Shown here piece after piece: positions 1 to 6,868 of a stretch of DNA of 9,271 nucleotides. Numbering within the stretch: the stretch's first letter is position 1; the number at the start of each line of letters is the position of its first letter. Below the pieces are notes generated by a model that did no database searches, was not told the DNA's origin, and saw only the letters and a program-made list of their open reading frames with translations. This DNA is from JABDCI01 sp964475835. Its GTDB lineage: Bacteria; Verrucomicrobiota; Verrucomicrobiia; JABWAM01. Where the stretch lies: positions 1 to 9,271 of the forward strand of contig CAYYYL010000064.1 of NCBI GenBank assembly GCA_964475835.1, given 5' to 3'. The position numbers and the translations under genes were made by a program.

Positions 1-78
1 CATACAGCTAAATGCATTTTCGCGCGGCCGTTCCCACTTTTTCAGCAAGCTGTTAGGGCCGACTTTCAGAAATCTTCG

Positions 79-140
79 GGTAGGGCGCGACCGCCGGGCG
101 CGCCAAAACGTTACGGACCGCCCGGCGGTCGGTCCCTACC
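79..140. repeat. GC-rich imperfect inverted repeat
   Basis: Two 26-base arms (79-104 and 115-140) flank a 10-base loop. The arms pair at 22 of 26 positions; the outermost 20 bases match at 18. The outer ends read GGTAGGG and CCCTACC, and the core is a GACCGCCGGG-type sequence. It lies downstream of the minus-strand cardiolipin synthase stop at 203, so its transcript could fold there and act as a 3' hairpin, but no T-run follows in that orientation. It looks like a dispersed intergenic repeat rather than a dedicated terminator. A similar GGTAGGGACGG string occurs at 1810-1820. The rest of positions 1-202 shows no gene I can support. Confidence 0.7.
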
Positions 141-202
141 TTTTCCGATCCAATGATGTAAGACGTTGAAATAGGTGATTCCAATGGGCAGGTCTTCTGA
201 CT

Positions 203-1633
203 TTACAGGAGCGGTGAAAACAACCGGCAGACATTTTCGCAGAGCTGCATTCCGAGGCTTCGTCGATTGAAGTCGGCAGTGGTCACTTCACGGCAGTGAG
301 CGAGATCGTTTTGAAATTGTTTTTCCAGTTTCTTCACATGGGGTGTGCTGTGAATGTGGCAGTTCATTTCAAAGTTCAGTCGCATGCTGCGGATGTCGAG
401 ATTGGCGGAGCCGACGGATCCCCACTCGCCATCGGCGAGCATTACTTTCGCATGCATCATCCCATGGGTGTATTCGAAAAAACGGATGCCGCAGGCGAGG
501 AATTCATCCCAAAAGTATCGACCTGCCCAATAGGTCACCCAATGATCTGGAGGACGTGACTGGGTGATGATCCGGACGTCCACACCCCGAATGGCGGCGC
601 ACTTCAGAGCGGTGAGGAGCGCGGTGTCGGGGACGAGGTAGGGGGTCATGATCCAGAGCCGGGTGCGGGCGGCGGTGATGACGGCGAAAAATGTTTCGCG
701 TGAGGCGTTGGTTTCCTGGTCCGGTCCCGACCAGACCATCTGGACCCGAGCGTCTCCATCGAGCCTGGGATCCGGGAAGTAGCGATCTCCGACGAGAAGT
801 TCACCGGAGGAAAAGTCCCAGTCCTCGACGAAAACCCTTTGGAGAGCAAGCACGGCGGGACCGGTCAGGCGGAGGTGAGAGTCCCGCCAGTAAGGGTACC
901 GCTTCAGGCGACCGAGGTATTCGTCACCAATATTCAATCCCCCGGTGAATCCCGCCCTCCCGTCGCAGATCAGAATTTTCCGGTGATTTCGAAAACTGAG
1001 GGTGAATCGTGGGGCCAGGAGGAGGGTGGGGAGGAAAAAGGATGCCTTGGCGCCGGCGGCACGAAGTCGTCGAACCAGGGGGGTTGCCTCCCTGGATCCC
1101 ACACCATCCACCAGGACGCGAACCTCCACGCCCTCCCTGGCTTTTTTGCAAAGGAGATGGGTGAGTTCATTTCCCACGCGATCGTTTCGAAGGATGAAAT
1201 ATTCGAGATGGATGTGGTGCTGAGCTTCACGGATGGCGGCAAATTTGTCTTTAAACGCCTCGACCCCATCCTTGTAAAAGTGGAGTTGATTGCCTGGGGT
1301 TGCCGTAGCAGCTCCCAGCTTGAGGGAGTATTGGTCCATGCCCGCCCAGGTGGGTTCGGGAGATTCCCATGTTTTTTGAGGGGCGCTGGTGGTCCAGGCA
1401 CGAAGAAAGCGGGAGCGATGAAAGAGCTTGCGACGCAGGCGCCGTTTTACCTTCGAGGCACCGAAAAAAAGGAAAAGGAGGACTCCAAGGTAGGGGATGA
1501 AAATGACCGTGAGACTCCAGGCTATGGCTGAAACAGGGGGGCGTTTGCGGATTAGAACAATCGGAACGAAAAGAATTCCCAGAATTTCCCCCAACCCGAG
1601 CATATGATTCCACGCAGAGCCCATTGTTGTCAT
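203..1633 (-). CDS. cls: Cardiolipin synthase (phospholipase D family)
   Basis: Membrane enzyme that joins two phosphatidylglycerol molecules (or PG with another phospholipid) to make cardiolipin at the inner membrane. The 476-residue length is close to ClsA-type enzymes. Two hydrophobic segments at about residues 10-28 and 35-58 form the N-terminal anchor, followed by a basic stretch (KVKRRLRRK). Both HKD catalytic motifs are intact: HRKILICD (H217, K219, D224) followed by GFTGGLNIGDEY, and HAKVMLAD (H394, K396, D401) followed by GSANLDIRS. The start is ATG at 1633; a second in-frame ATG nine bases in (1624) would serve equally well, and neither has a Shine-Dalgarno motif. The gene stands alone and diverges from mpl. 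The two membrane segments plus paired HKD motifs favour Cls over PLD-type nucleases; which Cls subtype (ClsA, B or C) it is cannot be settled here, though the two-segment anchor resembles ClsA. Confidence 0.94.
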   Translation of the reverse strand: MTTMGSAWNHMLGLGEILGILFVPIVLIRKRPPVSAIAWSLTVIFIPYLGVLLFLFFGASKVKRRLRRKLFHRSRFLRAWTTSAPQKTWESPEPTWAGMDQYSLKLGAATATPGNQLHFYKDGVEAFKDKFAAIREAQHHIHLEYFILRNDRVGNELTHLLCKKAREGVEVRVLVDGVGSREATPLVRRLRAAGAKASFFLPTLLLAPRFTLSFRNHRKILICDGRAGFTGGLNIGDEYLGRLKRYPYWRDSHLRLTGPAVLALQRVFVEDWDFSSGELLVGDRYFPDPRLDGDARVQMVWSGPDQETNASRETFFAVITAARTRLWIMTPYLVPDTALLTALKCAAIRGVDVRIITQSRPPDHWVTYWAGRYFWDEFLACGIRFFEYTHGMMHAKVMLADGEWGSVGSANLDIRSMRLNFEMNCHIHSTPHVKKLEKQFQNDLAHCREVTTADFNRRSLGMQLCENVCRLFSPLL

Positions 1634-1666
1634 CTATAACGAATGTTTTCGAAAGTATCCACAGGA

Positions 1667-1685
1667 CTCTTTCAATTTGAAAGAG
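1667..1685. promoter_or_regulatory. Perfect 19-bp palindrome upstream of cls
   Basis: CTCTTTCAA and TTGAAAGAG form two perfectly complementary 9-base arms around one central T. It lies 33 bases upstream of the cls start, in the divergent cls/mpl gap, where an operator or promoter element would sit. The arm contains TTGAAA, which could also be a -35-like hexamer. No regulator can be assigned. It is equally possible that this is a small structural repeat next to the larger inverted repeat that begins at 1699. Confidence 0.35.
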
Positions 1686-1698
1686 GACAGATTGGAGC

Positions 1699-1765
1699 GG
1701 TGACGACGGAGCGTCGTTCTCAAAAATTACAATTCTGGATTGGAGGGCGACGCTCCGTCGTCGCC
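1699..1765. repeat. Inverted repeat with GACGACGGAGCGTCG core
   Basis: Two 23-base arms (1699-1721 and 1743-1765) surround a 21-base loop. They match at 20 of 23 positions. All three mismatches place T in the left arm opposite G in the right arm, so a plus-strand RNA could pair along the whole stem through G-U pairs. The right arm recurs almost exactly at 5222-5246. It occupies the divergent cls/mpl intergenic region. Most likely it is a dispersed non-coding repeat; no transposase is present nearby. Confidence 0.75.
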
Positions 1766-1885
1766 TTTCGTCAAGGGGTGCAATCCATCTCATCCATATA
1801 ACTCCTGATGGTAGGGACGGGAGACGGGAGTGCTTTTCTCAATTAGAGTTTGGAAAACCCGACCTTGTACGATACATGCAGAAGG

Positions 1886-3283
1886 ATGATTTCTCCGGGT
1901 TCGAGTATCCACTTTATCGGAATTTGCGGGACGGCGATGGCCAATGTTGCGGTGGCCCTGAAGGAAAACGGTTATCGGATTTCCGGTTCCGATGCCAATG
2001 TCTATCCACCGATGTCCACGTATCTGGAGAAGCATGGCATTCCCGCCGTCTCGGGATATCACCCTGAAAACCTGGCGGGAAATCCGGACTTGGTGGTGGT
2101 GGGAAATGCCATTTCTCGGGGGAATCCCGAACTGGAGGAGATGTTGAACCGGCGTATGAACTATCTCTCCCTGCCGGAGACACTCAAGTTTTTCTTTTTG
2201 CGGGGGCGTCGCAATCTGGTGGTTACGGGAACTCATGGCAAGACCACCACCACCTCGCTGCTGGCATGGATCCTGGAGAAGGCAGGCAAGCAGCCGAGTT
2301 ACATGATTGGCGGCATTCCGAAGAATCTGGGGCAGGGGGCATCCTTTCGAAAGGGAGATTTTGTGGTTCTTGAGGGGGACGAGTACGACACCGCATTTTT
2401 CGACAAACGTTCGAAGTTTCTTCACTACCTCCCGGAAATCGTGGTGATCAATAATATCGAATTTGATCATGCAGACATTTACGAGAACCTCGATGCTATC
2501 AAGTTGAGTTTCCGGCGGCTGGTGAACATCGTTCCGAAAAACGGATGCATTGTGGCCAATGGAGATGATGTGCATGTGCGGGAGGTGGTCTCCACGTCAC
2601 CTGCACCGGTTTTTACGGTGGGATGCGGGGAATCGAATTCCATGCGGATTGAGGCGATCGAATTTCAGACGGAGACGTCGAAGTTCCGGCTCGGTCCCAC
2701 GGAGTTTGAGATTCCGATGACCGGAATCTTCAATGTGCACAATGCCGCGATGGCGATCACGGTTGCCCGCCGGGCGGGCCTTGACGATCCCACAATCCGG
2801 GACGCCGTCTCCCAGTTCCAGGGGGTCAAGCGCCGGCAGGAGATCCGTGCGGTGGTGAATGGAATCACCGTGATCGATGATTTCGGCCATCATCCCACCG
2901 CGATCCGGGAAACGCTGACGGCGTTGCGCCGTAAATATCAGGGGGGACGATTGTGGGCATTTTTCGAGCCGCGTTCCAACACGACAAGGCGGGCGGTGTT
3001 CCAGCATGATCTGCCGAAGGCGCTGGCGCTTGCGGATGGAATTTTTGTCAGTCAGGTGGCACGACTGGATCAACTCCCTCCAGAAAACCGGCTCGATCCG
3101 GAGAGGGTGATGACGGATATTCGAGGTCAGGGACGTGAGGCGTACTATCTAGCCGGGGTGGATGAGATTGTCGGGGCGGCTGTGGGCAAACTGAAAAAAG
3201 GGGACGTGGCCGTTATTTTTTCCAATGGAAGTTTCGACGGCATTCATGAGAAACTGGTGAACGCTCTGACAAGAAATCAATGA
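1886..3283 (+). CDS. mpl: UDP-MurNAc:L-Ala-gamma-D-Glu-meso-DAP ligase
   Basis: Mur-ligase family enzyme of peptidoglycan recycling. It uses ATP to reattach the recovered tripeptide L-Ala-D-Glu-meso-DAP to UDP-MurNAc in the cytoplasm, bypassing MurC, MurD and MurE. Counting from the upstream TTG at 1850, it has the N-terminal Rossmann motif GICGTAM (24-30), the ATP-binding loop GTHGKTTTT (127-135), EGDEYDTAFFDKRSKF (185-200), typical of Mpl, HNAAMAI (297-303), and the C-terminal VIDDFGHHPTAI and FEPRSNTTRR. I prefer ATG 1886, which gives 465 residues beginning MISPGSSIHFIGICGT, because Mpl and MurC proteins usually start just before this beta strand. An AGAAGG run abuts that ATG with no spacer. 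TTG 1850 would add 12 residues. It is the first gene of an operon; its stop overlaps the next start by four bases (ATGA). Confidence 0.95.
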   Translation: MISPGSSIHFIGICGTAMANVAVALKENGYRISGSDANVYPPMSTYLEKHGIPAVSGYHPENLAGNPDLVVVGNAISRGNPELEEMLNRRMNYLSLPETLKFFFLRGRRNLVVTGTHGKTTTTSLLAWILEKAGKQPSYMIGGIPKNLGQGASFRKGDFVVLEGDEYDTAFFDKRSKFLHYLPEIVVINNIEFDHADIYENLDAIKLSFRRLVNIVPKNGCIVANGDDVHVREVVSTSPAPVFTVGCGESNSMRIEAIEFQTETSKFRLGPTEFEIPMTGIFNVHNAAMAITVARRAGLDDPTIRDAVSQFQGVKRRQEIRAVVNGITVIDDFGHHPTAIRETLTALRRKYQGGRLWAFFEPRSNTTRRAVFQHDLPKALALADGIFVSQVARLDQLPPENRLDPERVMTDIRGQGREAYYLAGVDEIVGAAVGKLKKGDVAVIFSNGSFDGIHEKLVNALTRNQ

Positions 3284-4068
3284 AACCCTCCTTGAACGAC
3301 CTTCTCGCGGTGGCCTTGGAGGCTGCGCACCTGGGTGGGGAACGCACATTGAAATATTTTAACCAAGGCGTGGCGGTCGAACTCAAGGGGGACAACACTC
3401 CGGTGACTCGTGCGGATCGCGAATCCGAAGAGCTCATTCGTGAGAGGATCCTCCGTGCTTTCCCCACCCACTCCATTGTAGGGGAGGAGGGAGGCGCGAC
3501 GAAGGGAGACGATTCCTTTAAATGGATCCTTGATCCCATCGATGGGACGAAGGCATTCATTCATGGCGTGCCATTCTATGGAGTATTGATTGGTGTGGAG
3601 GTTGAGGGCCGGCCTTCCGTGGGTGTGGTTCATATGCCTGCGCTTCATGAGACGGTGAGTGCGGTGACCGGAGGAGGATGTTTGTGGAACGGAAAACCGT
3701 GCCGGGTTTCCGGCGTGAGCCGTCTCGGTGAAGCGACATTACTGACGTCAAGCGTGACGAGTTGCATGGCACGTTCTGATGCGTACGAACGGCTTGCTGC
3801 GGGAACGCTTCTTCAGCGTACCTGGGGGGATTGTTACGGTTACGTGTTGGTGGCTACGGGGCGTGCGGAGATCATGCTCGATCCGCGCATGAATCCGTGG
3901 GATTGCGCGCCGTTCCTTCCGATCCTGCAGGAGGCGGGCGGGCATTTCACAGATTGGAGGGGCAAGGCGACCATCTGGAGCAGCGATTCTGTTGGAACGA
4001 ACGCCGCGCTTCATGCGCAGGTGCTTGATATTTTGAAAACGGAGAGGAAAAAAACGTCCGGTTCATGA
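3280..4068 (+). CDS. hisN: Inositol monophosphatase family, probable HisN
   Basis: Mg2+-dependent phosphatase of the inositol monophosphatase superfamily, 262 residues. Metal-binding motifs are complete: GEEGG (68-72), WILDPIDGTKAFI (82-94, with D85, D88, G89 and T90) and WDCAPFLPILQEAGG (207-221, D208). The sequence GVPFYGVLIGVE after the DPIDGT box and WGDCYGYVLVATGRAE at 182-197 resemble the HisN type of histidinol-phosphate phosphatase, which carries out the penultimate step of histidine synthesis. CysQ-type nucleotidase or a broad-specificity sugar phosphatase remain possible, because DPxDGTK is shared. No other his gene is in the window, so context does not confirm the substrate. Its ATG overlaps the mpl stop, and its own TGA overlaps the next ATG, which implies translational coupling. 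There is no signal peptide, so it is cytoplasmic. Confidence 0.82.
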   Translation: MKPSLNDLLAVALEAAHLGGERTLKYFNQGVAVELKGDNTPVTRADRESEELIRERILRAFPTHSIVGEEGGATKGDDSFKWILDPIDGTKAFIHGVPFYGVLIGVEVEGRPSVGVVHMPALHETVSAVTGGGCLWNGKPCRVSGVSRLGEATLLTSSVTSCMARSDAYERLAAGTLLQRTWGDCYGYVLVATGRAEIMLDPRMNPWDCAPFLPILQEAGGHFTDWRGKATIWSSDSVGTNAALHAQVLDILKTERKKTSGS

Positions 4069-5195
4069 ATCACTATCTGGGGTTTTGGGTTTGCACCCTC
4101 CTGATGCTCCCCCTGGGATTACGGGCGGGGGATCGCAATGTGCTGGAGGAGGAGCTTGCCTTGCAGCAGAAGCTTACCCGGGATGTGGAAAATCTGGTCA
4201 AGCAACGGAAGATCCAGGCGGATGGCAGCGCTTTTGTGGAGCATTCCCGTACCGTGATCGCGGCACTTCAGGAACGATTGAAACTATTGCCCTGTGAGGC
4301 GTCGTCCCGGCATTTCAGCGTCTATGCGTCCACCCAGACCGCGGCGGATCAACACCTCCAGGTGGCTGAGGATGTGTTGAAGGACTACTGCAATTTTTTT
4401 CCGAATCTGAATTTCAATCCATCCACGCCGGCACAACTCATTCTCTATCCTACCGAAGCCGACTTTCACAAATACGAGACTCGGAATACGGGGGTTCTTG
4501 GCCACGCACTTTCCAATCGTCAGATGAACACCCGTCTTACCTTGCGGGGAAATATGTACGTGCTGGAGCAGACCCCTGCCTCAAGTCAGAAATATCATCG
4601 CTTGGCGACCTATCAGCAGGAGAACCCCTACGTCTTTGTGCACGAGGTGTGTCATATTCTCACCTTCGAGATGATCAACCCGCAACAGATGGACTTGAGC
4701 CAGCTCAATCCAAATCGATTCCTCAACGAGGGGTTATCTGAATTTTTTGCTGCGCGGCACAATCCCGATGTGTTCAAGAATCGGGTAAGGGTTCTTACGG
4801 GGGGGAAGATGTCGAATGGGAAGGTTTCTCCTCCGGCCCCGAAACCGGATATCCTTCAGATGCTTTCCGCTAAAATTTACCCCGAACAGATTACGGCGTT
4901 CTATTCCGAAGCGACTCTCTTTACCAAGTGGACCATGGATTTTCCGTCAGGCCCCCAGCTCTTCAAATTTCTCCTCAATGCGAACCCATCCCAAATGGAG
5001 GCCTTGTTGAGAACTCATCAGCGGACCAATGGGCTTCCCGATACCGGTTTTGCCGCGTACGACGAATATCGGGAGCAAACGCTTGCGGGCATGAAGCCTG
5101 AGCTTTCGAACGATCCTGTTCTGTTACCGCCCGGCACCAATGAAGGGGAAGGGGTCACCAACCGCGTGATGGAAGCGGAGCCGGTGACGGATTAA
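4065..5195 (+). CDS. Exported HEXXH metallopeptidase-like protein
   Basis: Uncharacterised 376-residue protein. The N-terminus is a signal peptide (hydrophobic residues about 4-20, likely cut after GLRA at 21), so it is predicted to be periplasmic or secreted; no lipobox cysteine is present. A charged, helical, possibly coiled-coil stretch follows (about 25-75). Zinc-peptidase signatures are HEVCH (193-197, with H193, E194, H197) and NEGLSEFFA (221-229), where E222 is the expected third ligand 25 residues beyond H197. This arrangement is that of gluzincin / peptidase-MA-like domains. The last 40 residues are proline- and acid-rich and probably disordered. It is the last gene of the mpl-hisN operon, starting in an ATGA overlap with hisN. 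Activity is inferred from the motifs; the substrate is unknown. A role in envelope or peptidoglycan processing would suit the neighbourhood, but that is speculation. Confidence 0.75.
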   Translation: MNHYLGFWVCTLLMLPLGLRAGDRNVLEEELALQQKLTRDVENLVKQRKIQADGSAFVEHSRTVIAALQERLKLLPCEASSRHFSVYASTQTAADQHLQVAEDVLKDYCNFFPNLNFNPSTPAQLILYPTEADFHKYETRNTGVLGHALSNRQMNTRLTLRGNMYVLEQTPASSQKYHRLATYQQENPYVFVHEVCHILTFEMINPQQMDLSQLNPNRFLNEGLSEFFAARHNPDVFKNRVRVLTGGKMSNGKVSPPAPKPDILQMLSAKIYPEQITAFYSEATLFTKWTMDFPSGPQLFKFLLNANPSQMEALLRTHQRTNGLPDTGFAAYDEYREQTLAGMKPELSNDPVLLPPGTNEGEGVTNRVMEAEPVTD

Positions 5196-5221
5196 AGCCT
5201 GTTCCCTTGTGCCTTTTTTGC

Positions 5222-5246
5222 TGGAGGGCGACTCTCCGTCGTCGCC
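5222..5246. repeat. Single arm of the 1699-1765 repeat family
   Basis: These 25 bases match 1741-1765 at 24 positions; the single difference is T for G in the middle (GCGACTCTCC instead of GCGACGCTCC). The copy can form its own small hairpin: GGCGAC (5227-5232) pairs with GTCGCC (5241-5246) around an 8-base loop. It lies between the convergent metallopeptidase-like and protease-like genes and could act as a weak transcription stop there. A T6 run at 5214-5219 precedes rather than follows the hairpin on the plus strand, so it is not a canonical intrinsic terminator for the upstream operon. Confidence 0.65.
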
Positions 5247-5304
5247 ACCTGAGTGGTGAGGGGGGTATGGGCTTCGGGTTGACCTCCAATAGATTCCGAC
5301 AGGA

Positions 5305-6477
5305 TCAGGATCCCTGCTTCTGAAGACGGGCTTCCACGAGAAGGTCGATGTAATTGTGGAGTTCCTGGGAAGTGAAGGGTGTGGTCTTGCGGGTCTTCAA
5401 TTTTTGCAGAAAGTTTTTTTCCTCCCGGAGAAGTTTTGCGGTGGTATCCGCATAGAAGGGATCTCCTGATGGGCGCTTATTGACGACCTCGACGTTCCAT
5501 TGATACTTCATCCCGGCAATGGTTTTCAGGCTCTTCAGCGCGTCATAGTAGTCATCAAGCATGCCCGAGGGCCGGACTCCATCGAAGGAACGATCCGGCA
5601 TCACGGCCTTGTCCGCCATGACCAGGTATGTGTCCACAAACTCGGAGATTCGTTGGAAGTTTTCCTCGGTTAGAGACTGGAAATAGATGGTGAAGATGGC
5701 TTCCCTGTCCTGATCCGCCTTGTGATGCAGGAAAAGGTGGGCGAAGGGGAGGGGTTGGACTTCGCGAATGCGGGTTGCCCGGATGCCGGTGGGTTTGGGT
5801 TCCGAGAACATGTCCTTCAGGGCAACGTCCTGGCGGGCCTCTTTCACAAGGGACGCGACAAATGTCGTGATGCCGACAAGTTCCCCACGGTCATTAACAA
5901 TCGGGCCCCCACTCATGCCCGTCGTCAGGGGGGCGGTGAGATCCAATATGGGAATGCCGTGCTGCGATCCCAGCCCACGAATGGTTCCCTCCAGGATGCT
6001 GATGGCGCCCCCTTCCTTTGCGTTGCCGGCCACCAGAATCTTTTCTCCGACCGTCACTTTAGTGGAGGGTGCGAGGAAGTGATCGGGAGTAAAGCTCGAG
6101 GGAAGTTGAAGGATGGCAATGTCGCCCTCGATATCCGCCTGGAGGGCGTTCAGAAGTTTGACGGGGCGCCCCTCGGAATCACGAACCGAAAGTTCATTGA
6201 CGTTGAAGGCCTGGCCGATGACAGCGGTGTTGCTTACGATCCAGAATTTTTCGTCCTGTTTGAAAAAGAAACCGCTTCCGGAGGAGGTGCTGGTTTCGAT
6301 GGTGACAGTCGCCCGGGTGACCATGTCCGCCACGTTCGATCGTTTTCCTCCCATGGTTGATGGATCGGGAGAGGGAAGAAATGCGGGAGCGTTGGTGGAG
6401 GGGGAAGGGGCGTCTCCCGCAGGGGAAGGGATCGCTAGGAGAAAGGCGAAGCAAAAGATGAAGCACGGGGCTTTCAT
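5305..6477 (-). CDS. Exported trypsin-like protein lacking catalytic His
   Basis: A 390-residue protein with an N-terminal signal peptide (MKAPCFIFCFAFLLAIPSPA), then a Pro/Ser-rich linker to about residue 40 and a trypsin-like (S1/HtrA-fold) domain at about 50-210. GSGFFFKQDEKFWIVSNTAVIG (67-88) is the equivalent of the usual TNxHV segment, with A85 where His belongs. The Asp motif GDIAILQL (D119) and the Ser motif GMSGGP (S189) are kept. The C-terminal part (about 230-390) is unfamiliar, charged and helical; I see no PDZ domain. The reading frame extends upstream to a TTG at 6633, but the signal peptide begins at ATG 6477, so I use that. No Shine-Dalgarno motif is evident. It may be a non-catalytic binding or scaffold protein in the periplasm. 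It is monocistronic here, convergent with the metallopeptidase-like gene and divergent from tgt. Confidence 0.78.
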   Translation of the reverse strand: MKAPCFIFCFAFLLAIPSPAGDAPSPSTNAPAFLPSPDPSTMGGKRSNVADMVTRATVTIETSTSSGSGFFFKQDEKFWIVSNTAVIGQAFNVNELSVRDSEGRPVKLLNALQADIEGDIAILQLPSSFTPDHFLAPSTKVTVGEKILVAGNAKEGGAISILEGTIRGLGSQHGIPILDLTAPLTTGMSGGPIVNDRGELVGITTFVASLVKEARQDVALKDMFSEPKPTGIRATRIREVQPLPFAHLFLHHKADQDREAIFTIYFQSLTEENFQRISEFVDTYLVMADKAVMPDRSFDGVRPSGMLDDYYDALKSLKTIAGMKYQWNVEVVNKRPSGDPFYADTTAKLLREEKNFLQKLKTRKTTPFTSQELHNYIDLLVEARLQKQGS

Positions 6478-6753
6478 GGCGTGAACAGCAGGGCTGATGG
6501 CATTCTTTAGCATGGCAGGAGCTGCGAGCAAATCCTTTTGAAGGAAAGTCGGATTTCGAGTAACACAGAAGACCTCGGAGGGGCGGGGGAGGTATTGCCG
6601 GAAATACCGAGCCGATGAGTTCGTAATATTCAAAATTTATATGAAATCACCGGCGGGTGGCTTTCCAATCCCCCGGGCTTTCACAAAAGAAGCTTTCTAC
6701 GGGGCGATTTTGGATTTAGTCTGACCCTTTGGTGCACCTTAAACTTCGATGTT

Positions 6754-6866
6754 GTAGGGGCGGTCTACCCGCGCTACGCCGGAGGCTTCGGCGAGGCGAG
6801 TGACCGCCGGCGGCGCTCAGGGAGTGCCGCGACGGGAGGCAGACGGTGCCCTGCCAAGATCCTACG
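6754..6866. repeat. GC-rich repeat-like leader upstream of tgt
   Basis: This stretch is much richer in G+C than the AT-rich bases before it (6620-6752) and contains nested hairpins. The clearest, 6811-6829, has an 8-bp stem (one G-T pair) around a 3-base AGG loop. Another, at about 6777-6793, pairs CGCCGGA with TTCGGCG around GGC. The segment opens with GTAGG and ends with CCTAC (6861-6865). A GACCGCCGG string is shared with the repeat at 79-140. It ends four bases before the tgt start codon, so it probably forms the 5' untranslated region. I interpret it as a dispersed intergenic repeat; a regulatory leader is possible. I do not recognise a preQ1 riboswitch in it. Confidence 0.45.
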
Positions 6867-6868
6867 AT

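Noticed and set aside
839..1531. Open frame of 230 codons on the plus strand opposite cls
   Set aside because: It is antisense to a clear HKD-motif cardiolipin synthase, is low-complexity (Gly/Lys/Glu-rich) and shows no domain.
1797..1802. TATAAC as a -10 box for mpl
   Set aside because: No acceptable -35 hexamer lies 16-18 bases upstream; chance occurrence is likely.
1790..2575. Open frame of 261 codons on the minus strand opposite mpl
   Set aside because: It overlaps the strongly supported Mpl Rossmann and ATP-binding regions and has His/Gln/Arg-rich shadow composition with no motif.
5207..5246. Intrinsic terminator for the mpl operon
   Set aside because: The T-run (5214-5219) lies before, not after, the hairpin on the plus strand, so a canonical terminator is not supported.
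5722..6360. Open frame of 212 codons on the plus strand opposite the protease-like gene
   Set aside because: It is the antisense of the trypsin-like domain, with no signal peptide or recognisable family.
6478..6633. Extended N-terminus of the protease-like protein from TTG 6633
   Set aside because: The internal ATG at 6477 begins a textbook signal peptide; the upstream 52 residues would bury it and match nothing.
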